A DNA stretch of 46,577 nt, taken from the NCBI GenBank assembly GCA_017548075.1, contig JAFYNL010000042.1, forward strand, positions 1-46,577. Reading direction: 5' to 3'. A program made the translations under genes and the position numbers. The notes under the pieces were generated by a model. The model saw only the letters and a list, made by a program, of their open reading frames with translations. It searched no databases and was not told where the DNA came from. This document shows, in pieces, positions 30,495 to 39,746 of this stretch (its first letter is position 1; each line of letters starts with the position of its first letter). Origin of the DNA: Bacteroidaceae bacterium. GTDB lineage: Bacteria; Bacteroidota; Bacteroidia; Bacteroidales; Bacteroidaceae.

Positions 30495-31898
30495 ATGAAA
30501 GCATTCATGGACGAGAACTTCCTGTTGCAGTCGCCGACGGCACAGGCTCTTTATCACAATCACGCAGCCCATCTGCCCATCATAGACTACCATTGTCACC
30601 TCAATCCAAAGGAGGTTGCAGAGGACCATCGCTTTTCCGGCATCACTGAACTCTGGCTTGGAGGCGACCACTACAAGTGGCGTGCGATGCGGAGCAACGG
30701 CGTGGATGAGAAGTTTATTACCGGAAATGCGAGCGATTGGGAGAAGTTCCAGAAGTGGGCAGAAACGATGCCTTACTGCATGAGGAACCCTCTTTACCAT
30801 TGGACTCACCTTGAACTTCGCACGGCTTTCGGCATAAACAAGCTTCTGAATGCTTCGACGGCTCGAGAAATCTATGATGAATGCAACGAGAAGATGCAGT
30901 CGCCCGAGTTCTCGGCTCGAGGCTTGATGCGAAGGTACAAAGTGGAAGTCGTCTGCACAACCGACGATCCTGCGGACACTCTCGAGCATCATATTGCTAC
31001 CAAAGAGAGTGGATTCGAGGTGAAAGTCCTGCCAACATGGCGACCAGATAAGGCTATGGCAATCGACAACCCGAGTGCCTATCGCGCTTACATCGAGAAG
31101 CTTGGGGCAATTTCAAGTGTTGAGATTCGCAACTACGCTGACCTGATTGATGCTCTTCAAAGGCGACACGACTTCTTTAATAGTGTAGGGTGCCGCCTTT
31201 CAGACCATGGTGTCAACGAGTTTTACGCTGAGAACTTTACCGAAACCGAACTGAATGCAATCTTCCAGAAAGTGATGGATGGCAAGCAACCTTCAGTTGA
31301 GGAGATCAACAAGTTCCGTTCTGCCCTCATGCTCGAAGGCGGAAGGATGGATGCGAAAGCTGGTTGGACGCAGCAGTTCCACTATGGTCCGATGCGAAAT
31401 AATAACTCGCGAATGTTCCGCAAACTTGGTCCTGATACAGGTTACGACAGTATCGGGACTTGGAACACCAGCGAGAGTCTGTCCCGTTTCCTTGATAAAC
31501 TCGATAGCGAAGGCAACCTCGCCAAGACCATCCTCTACCCAATCAATCCTTCGGATAACGAGATGATTGCCACTATGATAGGCAACTTCCAGGAAGGTCC
31601 TGTGCCTGGCAAGATACAATTTGGTAGCGGTTGGTGGTTCAACGACCAACTTGACGGCATGGAACGCCAGATGAACGCCCTCTCAGTACTCGGTTTGTTG
31701 AGTCGTTTCGTAGGCATGCTGACCGACAGTCGCTCGTTCCTCTCCTACCCTCGCCACGAGTACTTCCGCCGTTGTATGTGCAATCTCATCGGTCAGGACG
31801 TGGAAGACGGCAAGTTGCCGGCAGAGGAAATGCCCTTCATCGAACAGATGGTCGAGGACATCTCCTACTATAATGCCAAACGTTATTTCAGCTTTTAA
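30495..31898 (+). CDS. uxaC: Glucuronate isomerase
   Basis: 467 aa, the usual length. It isomerises D-glucuronate to D-fructuronate (and galacturonate to tagaturonate), the first cytoplasmic step of the pathway. Seen: YHCHLNPKEVAED at residues about 32-44 (metal-binding His pair of the amidohydrolase fold), VVCTTDDPADTLEHH, LPTWRPDKA, the QFHYGPMRNNN segment, and LTDSRSFLSYPRHEYFRR near the end. It is the last gene of the operon, separated from uxuA by the inverted-repeat element. Confidence 0.95.
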   Translation: MKAFMDENFLLQSPTAQALYHNHAAHLPIIDYHCHLNPKEVAEDHRFSGITELWLGGDHYKWRAMRSNGVDEKFITGNASDWEKFQKWAETMPYCMRNPLYHWTHLELRTAFGINKLLNASTAREIYDECNEKMQSPEFSARGLMRRYKVEVVCTTDDPADTLEHHIATKESGFEVKVLPTWRPDKAMAIDNPSAYRAYIEKLGAISSVEIRNYADLIDALQRRHDFFNSVGCRLSDHGVNEFYAENFTETELNAIFQKVMDGKQPSVEEINKFRSALMLEGGRMDAKAGWTQQFHYGPMRNNNSRMFRKLGPDTGYDSIGTWNTSESLSRFLDKLDSEGNLAKTILYPINPSDNEMIATMIGNFQEGPVPGKIQFGSGWWFNDQLDGMERQMNALSVLGLLSRFVGMLTDSRSFLSYPRHEYFRRCMCNLIGQDVEDGKLPAEEMPFIEQMVEDISYYNAKRYFSF

Positions 31899-31918
31899 GG
31901 TTCAATATTATTCATAAT

Positions 31919-31939
31919 TCTGCCTAAACATTTGGCAGA
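31919..31939. promoter_or_regulatory. Inverted repeat over a -33 element
   Basis: TCTGCC (31919-31924) and GGCAGA (31934-31939) flank nine bases and overlap the -33 TTTG of the TlpA-like gene. No T-run follows, so an operator is more likely than a terminator. Confidence 0.35.
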
Positions 31940-31962
31940 TATGAAAAGAAAGCGTACCTTTG
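31931..31962 (+). promoter_or_regulatory. Promoter of the TlpA-like/tldD/tldE operon
   Basis: TTTG (31931-31934), 20-bp spacer, TACCTTTG (31955-31962), 37 nt before the start at 32000. Confidence 0.8.
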
Positions 31963-31999
31963 CAGCCAAGAAAGTCAACAAACAAAAACATTAACAACA

Positions 32000-33100
32000 A
32001 TGAAAAGAAATTTCTTCATGAGTGTGCTGGCTGCTATCTGCTTGGTGGCTTGCGCTGAGACAAAGACTGAAATCAAGGTTATCGGCGATCTTGGCGACCC
32101 GAAACCCACGTTCCTCCACAACATGTTCGGTCGTGAGACAATTGCCGAAGGACAGGTTGCCAACGGAGTTGTCACATTTAATGTGGATACAGTCGAAAAT
32201 GCAATTGCCGTCATAGGTCGTAGTGCCGACAGACGTCAACCAGTTTGCACTGTCTTCATCGACGGCGAGCCAATCGAGGTAACCATCAAAGACGGTGAAG
32301 CAACCGTAACAAAAGGCTCGGAAAGCAACATGATGCTTGTCGATGCAATGGAGCGTGTGAAGATGGCAAGCACTCCTATGGAGCAACTCATGAAAGACTA
32401 TAGTGACGCTCGTGAGAAGTATGGCGAGGACATTCCTAAAGATATGATGGATGGTTTCGACAAGCGTTACGACGATATCTCTGCAGAAATCACCGCCACA
32501 CAAAAGCAGATTATCCTTGAGAACAAGGACAATCTCGTTCCTGTTTACTTCCTTCGTACTGGTGGAGACTCTTATGGAGTGGAGTTTGTAGAGAGCTTCT
32601 TGAAGGATTATAAGTACAAAGATTGCAAGGCACTTGCGCCTGTTCTGGCCTCTATCAGCGGCGAAAAGAACAAAGTTCCTGGCGCAACAGTTGTAGATTT
32701 CGTGGGTAAAGACCTCGACGACAAAGAGTGTCACCTCACCGATTACGTGGGTAAAGGCAAATATGTCCTCGTTGACTTCTGGGCAAGCTGGTGTGGTCCT
32801 TGTCGTGGCGAAATGCCTAATGTGAAGGCAAACTACGAGAAGTACAAGGACAAGGGCTTCGAAATTGTCGGCATCTCCTTTGATAATGACAAAGTTGCTT
32901 GGGAAAAGGGCGTCAAGGACCTTGGCATCACTTGGCCTCAAATCAGCGACCTGAAGGGTTGGCAATGTGCTGCAAGCGACCTTTACAACATCAAGGCCAT
33001 TCCTGCAACCATTCTCTTTGGTCCTGATGGAAAGGTCATCAAGGCTAATCTCCGTGGCGAAGAACTCGGCAAGACTTTGGCTGAATTGCTCGACAAATAG
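32000..33100 (+). CDS. TlpA-like thioredoxin-fold lipoprotein
   Basis: 366 aa. Lipoprotein signal ending LVAC (Cys18). Residues about 22-105 look like the DUF4369 domain that precedes thioredoxins in Bacteroidetes; a helical linker follows; the C-terminal 140 residues are an AhpC/TSA or thioredoxin fold with WASWCGPCRGEMP (CxxC near residues 266-269). It probably acts as a periplasmic thiol:disulfide reductase. It shares a promoter with tldD, whose start lies 14 nt downstream. The gap contains the AGAGATTAGGGA motif found in other heptamer loci. Confidence 0.88.
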   Translation: MKRNFFMSVLAAICLVACAETKTEIKVIGDLGDPKPTFLHNMFGRETIAEGQVANGVVTFNVDTVENAIAVIGRSADRRQPVCTVFIDGEPIEVTIKDGEATVTKGSESNMMLVDAMERVKMASTPMEQLMKDYSDAREKYGEDIPKDMMDGFDKRYDDISAEITATQKQIILENKDNLVPVYFLRTGGDSYGVEFVESFLKDYKYKDCKALAPVLASISGEKNKVPGATVVDFVGKDLDDKECHLTDYVGKGKYVLVDFWASWCGPCRGEMPNVKANYEKYKDKGFEIVGISFDNDKVAWEKGVKDLGITWPQISDLKGWQCAASDLYNIKAIPATILFGPDGKVIKANLRGEELGKTLAELLDK

Positions 33101-33114
33101 AGATTAGGGACTGA

Positions 33115-34494
33115 ATGTTTCCCCTAACAGACAAACAGCTTAACGGCATACTCTCCGCAGCACTTAGCTGTGGCGGCGAGTATGCCGATATTTTTTTAGA
33201 GGATACCCGCATCAGTAGCATGGTTCTGCAAGATGGGAAGGTGAGCCAAGCCCAGCAGGTATGCCTTTATGGAGCAGGTATCCGAGCCGTTCAAGGCAGT
33301 CAAACGGGCTATGCCTACACAATGGACTTGAGCGAGAAGGCAATGCTTCAAGCCGCCAAGTTTGCTGGAAGCATGTTTCCTGGTGTTTCAAAGCAGAACT
33401 TTACGTTGCCTTCGATGGGTGAAGAACCAGCGGAAACGGTTCTGACTTCTGATATGATGTCTCCTGAAAAGGTGCGTCAATTCCTTTTGCAGATTGAGGA
33501 GAAAGCCCGTTCGATGGATACTTCGGTCATTCGCGTCAAAGCCTATATCTCCCAGCGAATGCAGGAAGTCCAGTTCGTAGCAAGCGACGGAACGGCCTTT
33601 CACGACTATCGTCCGCGCACATCTCTCTCGATAAACATCGTGATGGAGCGAGGCGGAAAGACACAGATGGGCTATGCTTCGAGAATGCTTCAGATGGGAG
33701 CGGAGTTCTTTTCAAACGCTCTTATCGAAGAAGTCGTCAGCGAAGCAATCCAGCGAACCGATTTTCTCTTCTCGGCCTCGCAAATCGAAGGAGGCGAGAT
33801 GCCTGTCGTGATGGCGGCCGGAAGCAGTGGAATCCTTCTGCACGAAGCAATTGGACATGCTTTCGAGGCTGACTTCATCCGTACTGGAGACAGCATCTTT
33901 ACGGGCAAGTTGGACAAGCAAATCTGTCATCCAAGCATTAGTATTGTGGACGATGGAACGCTTCCGAACGATGCGGGAATGCTTCGCTTCGACGATGAAG
34001 GCATTCCAGGACAAAGGACAGTTCTCGTCGAAAATGGCAAGTTGAACAGCTATCTTTACGACCGCATCAGCGCGAAACACTTTGGAGTCAAGCCTACAGG
34101 CAACGGAAGACGCGAGAGTTTCCGCTGTATGCCCATTCCACGAATGCGCTCAACCTACATGCTTCCAGGCGAGGCAAAAGAGGAAGAGATTATCCGAAGC
34201 GTGCGTCGCGGCATTTATGCCCAGTCGTTCACGAACGGCCAAGTGCAGATAGGAGCCGGCGACTTTACCTTCTTTATGAAGACAGGTTACCTTATCGAGG
34301 ACGGACGACTGACGAAACCTCTTCGCGACCTTAACATCATCGGTAACGGTCCTGAGGCTCTTCATCAAATCAGTATGGTTGCGGACAATCTCAAGATTGA
34401 CCATAGTGCTAGTATGTGTGGCAAGGAAGGCCAGAAAGCGGCTGTAAGCCAAGGACTTCCAACAGTTTTAATTGACAAGTTAATTGTGGGATAG
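33115..34494 (+). CDS. tldD: Metalloprotease TldD
   Basis: 459 aa. The zinc motif HEAIGH (residues 243-248) and its AGSSGILLHEAIGHAFEADF context are diagnostic of TldD. With TldE it forms a heterodimeric protease known for processing microcin B17 precursor and degrading unfolded peptides. C-terminal GDFTFFMKTGYLIEDG and GNGPEALHQISMVADN match the family. It is followed directly by tldE. No precursor peptide was recognised in the immediate neighbourhood; the 53-aa peptide at 25004 is about 8 kb away. Confidence 0.93.
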   Translation: MFPLTDKQLNGILSAALSCGGEYADIFLEDTRISSMVLQDGKVSQAQQVCLYGAGIRAVQGSQTGYAYTMDLSEKAMLQAAKFAGSMFPGVSKQNFTLPSMGEEPAETVLTSDMMSPEKVRQFLLQIEEKARSMDTSVIRVKAYISQRMQEVQFVASDGTAFHDYRPRTSLSINIVMERGGKTQMGYASRMLQMGAEFFSNALIEEVVSEAIQRTDFLFSASQIEGGEMPVVMAAGSSGILLHEAIGHAFEADFIRTGDSIFTGKLDKQICHPSISIVDDGTLPNDAGMLRFDDEGIPGQRTVLVENGKLNSYLYDRISAKHFGVKPTGNGRRESFRCMPIPRMRSTYMLPGEAKEEEIIRSVRRGIYAQSFTNGQVQIGAGDFTFFMKTGYLIEDGRLTKPLRDLNIIGNGPEALHQISMVADNLKIDHSASMCGKEGQKAAVSQGLPTVLIDKLIVG

Positions 34495-34498
34495 AGGC

Positions 34499-35809
34499 AT
34501 GAACAAGGACATAATTTATCTTGCAGAAGAAGCTATCCGACGACTCCCAACTCGTCTCGATTACAAACTTGTCTTGCTGGAGAACAACGAAGACAACATC
34601 ATTCTTCGCGACACGAAAGTGGAAAAGATGCTGCGAGCCACTTCCCTATCACTCGCTATCAATCTCTATCTCGATGGACGGGATGGGTTCTTCTATACGA
34701 ACGACTTGCGTCAAGAGTCGGTTGAAGCGTTCATCAAGCAGGCTTACGAAACGACTCGTTTGCTAGAACCTGATGAGAGCCGAACCCTTTCAGATCCAGA
34801 ACGTTACTACAAAGGCGGAGGTCCTAACCTGATGAACTTCGATGCTTCGCTTTCCGAAATGGCTCCTGAAGACAAACTTCGCTTGCTACAAGAAACGGCT
34901 TCAGAAGTTGAGGGGGCTGACAAGCGCGTCATCAGTATGCAAACTCGCTATATGGATCGAGGTCATCAGGCGCATTACCTCATCAGCAACGGGTTTGACG
35001 GCTTCGAGCAGAGCAGTTATTGTACGCTTACGAGCATCATTTCTGTGGAAGGAGAAGGCGGTCAGCATCCAATGGATGGCTGGGGAGAAACGCGACTTTT
35101 CTTTGGTCAGATGCCTCGAAAAGGTATTGCTCCGACGGCTCTCAGCCGCACTTTGCGGAAGATTGGACAAAGGCCTGCGCCAAGTGGAAAGTATCGAATG
35201 ATACTGGAGTCGCCTTGTGCCGGCAACTTCCTCCAACCTTTGCTGAATGCGATGAACGGCCAAGCCTTGCAGCAAAAGACTTCCTTCCTGATGGACAAAC
35301 TTGGGGAGCAAGTCGTTTCACCACTTGTAAATATCATCGACGACCCGCTGATTCCAGGAACAAGAGGAGCCGCGCTTTTCGATTTCGACGGAGTTGCTAC
35401 AAAACGTCGCGAACTCTTTACTGATGGGCGACTGCGGACGTTTTTCATAGACACTCAGACAAGCAAGAAACTTGGAATGAAGCCAACGACTCAAGGTGTG
35501 CATCATCTCATCATGAAACAAGGAGAAGAGAGTCTAGATGAAGCGATTGCCGACTCGAACAGAGCCATCCTTGTGACTGATTTCAATGGTGGAAATTGCG
35601 ACCCAGCCACAGGTAATTTCTCGTACGGAATTGAAGGCTTCCTCATAGAGCAAGGCGTTATAACTCAACCGATTAGCGGCATGAACATCACAGGCAATAT
35701 GCTTGATGTATGGAAACGTTTGAGCCTTGTTTGTAATGATGCCGATCCATGGGAAACTGAACTGATTCCTTCGATTGCATTCGAGGATGTTTCGTTTGGG
35801 GGCTGCTGA
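34499..35809 (+). CDS. tldE: TldE/PmbA family protein
   Basis: 436 aa, the non-catalytic partner of TldD. It has no HExxxH motif, as expected. Seen: an N-terminal domain with RDTKVEKMLRAT, and C-terminal FFIDTQTSKKLGMKPT and VTDFNGGNCDPATGNFSYGIEG, typical of PmbA/TldE. The start at 34499 is preferred because an AGAGG ribosome-binding motif precedes it; the in-frame ATG at 34484 overlaps tldD. It is the last gene of its operon and is followed by array E. Confidence 0.9.
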   Translation: MNKDIIYLAEEAIRRLPTRLDYKLVLLENNEDNIILRDTKVEKMLRATSLSLAINLYLDGRDGFFYTNDLRQESVEAFIKQAYETTRLLEPDESRTLSDPERYYKGGGPNLMNFDASLSEMAPEDKLRLLQETASEVEGADKRVISMQTRYMDRGHQAHYLISNGFDGFEQSSYCTLTSIISVEGEGGQHPMDGWGETRLFFGQMPRKGIAPTALSRTLRKIGQRPAPSGKYRMILESPCAGNFLQPLLNAMNGQALQQKTSFLMDKLGEQVVSPLVNIIDDPLIPGTRGAALFDFDGVATKRRELFTDGRLRTFFIDTQTSKKLGMKPTTQGVHHLIMKQGEESLDEAIADSNRAILVTDFNGGNCDPATGNFSYGIEGFLIEQGVITQPISGMNITGNMLDVWKRLSLVCNDADPWETELIPSIAFEDVSFGGC

Positions 35810-35821
35810 AGAAACAGAAAA

Positions 35822-35923
35822 CGACTGCAGTTAAGTTGCCAAACATAACACGTTAACTTTGCCAACGACACACGTTATGATTGCAAACGTAACACGTTAA
35901 GTTTGCGAACATAACTGGCGATG
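35822..35923 (+). repeat. 22-bp phased inverted-repeat array (array E)
   Basis: Head CGACTGCAG (CTGCAG at 35825). Dyads start at 35846 (TAAC-AC-GTTA), 35868 (ACAC-AC-GTTA), 35890 (TAAC-AC-GTTA), and a terminal half-unit TAAC-TG-GCGATG starts at 35912, all exactly 22 bp apart. Confidence 0.9.
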
Positions 35924-35957
35924 TTGGAACACTTGAAAAATAAAAGGAGATGTTTTC

Positions 35958-35987
35958 TTGTTCTTCGCTCTTTTTTTCGTAACTTTG
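35958..35987 (+). promoter_or_regulatory. Promoter of the endonuclease I gene
   Basis: TTG (35958-35960), 19-bp spacer, TAACTTTG (35980-35987). It probably also serves truA and the EamA gene. Confidence 0.65.
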
Positions 35988-36030
35988 TAGCCGAATAGAC
36001 AACCAAACTAACAAAGTTAGCAAACAAGTC

Positions 36031-37545
36031 ATGAAACAACATACTACACTATTTCTGCTCACCTTTCTGCTGCCCTTCCTCGCTTCGGCAGGCATTCCAG
36101 AAGGTTATTACGACGCAGCAAACGGCAAAAAGAAAGCAGAACTGAAAGCCGCTCTGTACAATGTGATATCGAATCACAAAGAACTCGGATACGGAAATCT
36201 CTGGTATTATTACGAGAAAGTGGATTATTTGCCTGCCACAAATTCTGATGGACAACACCAAGTCATGGACTATTACAGCGATAAGGTGTATTACTTCAAA
36301 GGAGATGGTACTGCTGTAACTGGCATGAATAAAGAGCATGTGGCACCACAAAGTTGGTGGACTGGCGGAACAAGTGTTGCAGTCGGCAACGACCTTATTC
36401 AAGTTATTCCATCAGATGGGAATGCCAATAGTGCGAAGGGCAACTACCCTCTTGGAGTGGTAAAAGGAGCCGTATCGTATCCTTCAAGCGGCACTTCCAA
36501 CACCCGAATGAAGACAGGAAAGGATGCAAGTGGCAAGATGGTGTTCGAGCCTTGCGATGAATATAAAGGGGACTTTGCTAGAATATACTTCTATGTAGCG
36601 ACCTGCTATCCGAATGTTAACTGGCAAAATCGTACTGATGTAAATGTATCGTTTAGACAAGAAGACTACCCTACCATTAAGGAAGACATCCTTCCTATGT
36701 TGTTGGAATGGAGCAAAAACGACCCTGTATGCGAATGGGAAATCACTCGAAACGAGCGTGTATACGGAGAACAGTTAAACAGAAATCCATTTGTCGACTT
36801 TCCCAATCTCGCTGAGTATATTTGGGGCGATAGTATTGAATTCGAGTTCAACATCGACGGCTCTGGTTCTGGCGGTGGTGGAGGCCAAGGTGGCGATGAG
36901 ACTCCTGACTTTGCGACTCTTGTCGACTGCTCTCTAAAGTCGGGCCTCGACCCGTTCTTTGTTCGCACTTATGAAGGTTGCGACGGCGAGGTTTGGACAA
37001 GCGACGCTACTTATGGAGCGAAGGCAACCGCTTACAGCCTATCGAATAAGGAAGCAGACGAATATCTGATGGTTAACGTCGACCTTACTCTTGCTGTCGA
37101 AGCAACATTAACCTTCAGTCACGCAACAGGCTTCAACAAGACTGAATCTGTAAAGGACACCTACTTCCAAGTGCTCGTTAGCGAGAACTATGAGGGTGTT
37201 CCTGAAGATGCAACATGGGACTTGCTCGACGCGAACTTCCCGCCACTCCCGTCCAGCAGTAACTATACAAGTTTTGTTTCTTCTGGCGACATAAGCCTCA
37301 ATAGTTATGGTGGCAAGAACATTACGCTTGCTTTCCGTTATACGAGCAACAATTCCGCTTGTTACACTTGGGAAGTGAAGGATGTCAAAGTGGTGGCCTT
37401 CAATGATCCGGATGCTTTGCCGCTCATTGCAGAAGGCGAACAGACACAACAAAGCGTCTATACTTACAATTTGACGGGCAAAATAGTTCCTTGGGACACG
37501 AAGGGAATCGTCATCCGAAACGGCAAAAAGATACTGCAGAAATAG
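36031..37545 (+). CDS. Secreted endonuclease I with C-terminal tail
   Basis: 504 aa. Signal peptide ([14 protein letters not shown]). Residues about 20-265 are endonuclease [12 protein letters not shown] (catalytic His near 103), [23 protein letters not shown], and [12 protein letters not shown] glycine-rich linker ([12 protein letters not shown]) leads to a beta-rich C-terminal domain resembling choice-of-anchor or cleaved-adhesin domains, then the tail [17 protein letters not shown]. It should cut extracellular DNA or RNA, perhaps for nutrient supply. truA starts 5 nt after its stop, an unusual operon pairing of an exported nuclease with a tRNA modification enzyme. Confidence 0.88.
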   Translation: MKQHTTLFLLTFLLPFLASAGIPEGYYDAANGKKKAELKAALYNVISNHKELGYGNLWYYYEKVDYLPATNSDGQHQVMDYYSDKVYYFKGDGTAVTGMNKEHVAPQSWWTGGTSVAVGNDLIQVIPSDGNANSAKGNYPLGVVKGAVSYPSSGTSNTRMKTGKDASGKMVFEPCDEYKGDFARIYFYVATCYPNVNWQNRTDVNVSFRQEDYPTIKEDILPMLLEWSKNDPVCEWEITRNERVYGEQLNRNPFVDFPNLAEYIWGDSIEFEFNIDGSGSGGGGGQGGDETPDFATLVDCSLKSGLDPFFVRTYEGCDGEVWTSDATYGAKATAYSLSNKEADEYLMVNVDLTLAVEATLTFSHATGFNKTESVKDTYFQVLVSENYEGVPEDATWDLLDANFPPLPSSSNYTSFVSSGDISLNSYGGKNITLAFRYTSNNSACYTWEVKDVKVVAFNDPDALPLIAEGEQTQQSVYTYNLTGKIVPWDTKGIVIRNGKKILQK

Positions 37546-37550
37546 GCAAA

Positions 37551-38279
37551 ATGCGCTTCTTCATCAGACTTTCATACGACGGGACTCGCTATCATGGTTG
37601 GCAAATTCAACCGAATGGCGACAGCATTCAGCAAGAGTTGCAGGAAGCCCTCTCTACCCTACTCCGCCAACCTATTGAGGTTGTTGGGGCAGGACGAACA
37701 GATACGGGAGTGCATGCAAAGATGATGGTGGCGCATTTCGATTGGGAAGAGCCTTTGGATGGGAAGCAGTTAGCTTACAAACTTAACAAGCTCCTTCCGC
37801 AAGATATTGCAGTTCAGGAGGTTCGGCAGGTTGATGAAGAGATGCATGCTCGCTTTTCTGCCACTTCGCGCACGTACCATTATTATATTCACACCTACAA
37901 AGACCCGTTCCTGCAGGCCTATAGTTGGCAGATTCCTTTTGCGCTTGATTTCGAGAAGATGAACGAAGCGGCAAAGGTTTTGCTTGAGTATAAGGACTTT
38001 ACGAGCTTCTCGAAGGTGAACACAGACACCAAGACGAACCTTTGCGACATTAAGGAAGCCTATTGGGAAGAAGTAACTGCGGGGCATTGGCGCTTTACGA
38101 TTACGGCCAACCGTTTTCTCAGGAATATGGTTCGAGCCATTGTTGGGACGCTTGTTGAGGTAGGCCGAGGAAGGACAAGCATTGAGGAAGTTCGGCAAAT
38201 CATCGAGGCAAAAGACCGTTGCCAAGCTGGCGAAAGTGTTCCAGGCAAAGCCCTCTTCCTGGTTGATATCAAATACTGA
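37551..38279 (+). CDS. truA: tRNA pseudouridine synthase A
   Basis: 242 aa, full length. It makes pseudouridine at positions 38-40 of tRNA anticodon arms. Seen: [14 protein letters not shown] near the start, catalytic Asp51 in [20 protein letters not shown], and [19 protein letters not shown]. The start at 37551 gives the canonical N-terminus [11 protein letters not shown]; an earlier in-frame ATG lies inside the upstream gene. The next gene starts 8 nt downstream. Confidence 0.95.
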   Translation: MRFFIRLSYDGTRYHGWQIQPNGDSIQQELQEALSTLLRQPIEVVGAGRTDTGVHAKMMVAHFDWEEPLDGKQLAYKLNKLLPQDIAVQEVRQVDEEMHARFSATSRTYHYYIHTYKDPFLQAYSWQIPFALDFEKMNEAAKVLLEYKDFTSFSKVNTDTKTNLCDIKEAYWEEVTAGHWRFTITANRFLRNMVRAIVGTLVEVGRGRTSIEEVRQIIEAKDRCQAGESVPGKALFLVDIKY

Positions 38280-38287
38280 GAAGTGAG

Positions 38288-39163
38288 ATGTGGTTGGTTC
38301 TTGCCTTCGTTAGCGCGGCCCTGCTGGGCTTTTATGATGTCTGCAAGAAGTACTCCCTTCGCGACAATGCCGTCATCCCGATTCTCTTCCTCAACACACT
38401 TTTCTGCTCGATAATCTTCTTGCCTTTAGCCTTCCAAACGCCTTTCGGAGGTTGGGAAGTGCAACGATACATCTTGCTCAAAGCTTGCATTGTGCTGAGC
38501 AGTTGGTTGCTCGGCTATATCGGCATCAAACACTTGCCCATCACGATTGTCGGACCTATCAATGCCACCCGTCCTGTAATGGTTCTGATAGGGGCTTTGC
38601 TCATCTTTGGCGAGAAGTTGAATCTTTGGCAATGGGCAGGTGTCTTGCTGGCAATCCTGAGTTTCTTCCTGTTGAGTAGAAGCGGGAAGAAGGAAGGCAT
38701 CGACTTCAAGCACAATCGTTGGATAATCTGTACTGTAGGAGCAGCCATTCTGGGAGCTATTAGCGGACTTTACGACAAGTACCTGATGGCTACGGAATTA
38801 GATGGAGGCTTAGGCTTGCCCCGCTTAACCGTTCAATGTTACTACAACTTCTACCAGACCATCATGATGGGAGCGATGCTTTTGTTGCTTTGGTGGCCTA
38901 AACGCAACGAAGGAACGCCTTTCAAATGGCGTTGGAGCATCCTGCTGATAAGCATTTTCCTAAGCGTGGCCGACTATGTTTACTTCTATAGTCTTTCGCT
39001 AGATGGCGCTTTGATAAGTGTGGTGAGTATGGTCAGGAGGAGTAGCGTTCTTGTCAGCTTCATGCTTGGTGCCCTACTCTTTCACGAAAAGAATCTGCGG
39101 AGCAAAGCCATCGACCTTGCCCTCGTCTTGTTGAGTATGGTTCTCCTATGGCTGGGGCAATGA
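38288..39163 (+). CDS. EamA/DMT-family membrane transporter
   Basis: 291 aa with about ten hydrophobic spans in two similar halves, the drug/metabolite transporter layout. The N-terminal half has FVSAALLGFYDVCKKYSL and LPITIVGPINATRPVMVLIGA; the second half has AILGAISGLYDKYLM and ALISVVSMVRRSSVLVSFMLGALLF. The substrate is unknown. It is probably the third gene of the endonuclease-truA operon. Its last 18 nt overlap the 3' end of the convergent DUF3256 gene. Confidence 0.85.
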   Translation: MWLVLAFVSAALLGFYDVCKKYSLRDNAVIPILFLNTLFCSIIFLPLAFQTPFGGWEVQRYILLKACIVLSSWLLGYIGIKHLPITIVGPINATRPVMVLIGALLIFGEKLNLWQWAGVLLAILSFFLLSRSGKKEGIDFKHNRWIICTVGAAILGAISGLYDKYLMATELDGGLGLPRLTVQCYYNFYQTIMMGAMLLLLWWPKRNEGTPFKWRWSILLISIFLSVADYVYFYSLSLDGALISVVSMVRRSSVLVSFMLGALLFHEKNLRSKAIDLALVLLSMVLLWLGQ

Positions 39164-39739
39164 GCGGCTTATCTCATGAACCTTGCCCTCGACTTTTTGT
39201 CTTTGTTCACGAGTCAGCTCGCTTGTTTGGAGTTCGAAAGTAATTGTGTCGTCGCTTTCGGAAAGAGAAGTTTTGATGAGAGGCAAAGCTTGTAGAGCAA
39301 GACGGGCATCAATATCCACATCTTCGCTAAGGAACTCATCTACAGAAGGTCGGTCTATGGTTTGAGACAACTCGTTCCAATTTATATCAAAAAGACGGAT
39401 ACGACTATCGGAAGCAGGCGCATTATAGGTCTGCACCATGCAAAAAGTGCTGTCGGAAAGCAGGCGCATCTCCACAACACAATGCTCCGAAAGCTTTAAT
39501 TTCAAGTATTTATCGTTAAGGACAAGCAGTTCCGAATGGTCGTCGAACTTGTTCTTCACAACCGCTTGCATGTTGTTTTCGCGGAAGTCAATCTGGTCGA
39601 GGCGATTGTTCTTGGTCAAGAGCGGGAAGATGCTATCGGGAGTCGCGGCATAAATATCGCGGATGCGAGTCTGCGCCTTGACAACTGACAACTGACAACT
39701 GACAACTGAAAGAAGGAACAAGAGTAGAAACTTTTTCAT
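39146..39739 (-). CDS. DUF3256 family secreted protein
   Basis: 197 aa. A signal peptide precedes a domain with IYAATPDSIFPLLTKNNRLD, which matches DUF3256 of Bacteroidetes (PDSxxPLLTxxNRxDxIDF). The function is unknown; no catalytic motif is seen. Four perfect TGACAAC heptamers (39679-39706) lie inside the signal-peptide coding region and encode VVSCQLSVV, so gain or loss of one unit would put the gene out of frame. It lies 7 nt after the NUC nuclease gene and is probably co-transcribed with it. Confidence 0.8.
   Translation of the reverse strand: MKKFLLLFLLSVVSCQLSVVKAQTRIRDIYAATPDSIFPLLTKNNRLDQIDFRENNMQAVVKNKFDDHSELLVLNDKYLKLKLSEHCVVEMRLLSDSTFCMVQTYNAPASDSRIRLFDINWNELSQTIDRPSVDEFLSEDVDIDARLALQALPLIKTSLSESDDTITFELQTSELTREQRQKVEGKVHEISRSLPQP
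39679..39706. repeat. Heptamer microsatellite inside a signal-peptide coding region
   Basis: Four perfect tandem TGACAAC units (28 bp), continuing partially. A 7-bp slip shifts the frame of the DUF3256 gene. Confidence 0.9.
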
Positions 39740-39746
39740 GGCAAGG

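Noticed and set aside
33115-35809. Microcin-type biosynthesis cluster around tldD/tldE
   Set aside because: No precursor peptide, cyclodehydratase or dedicated exporter is adjacent; tldD/tldE are widespread housekeeping genes.
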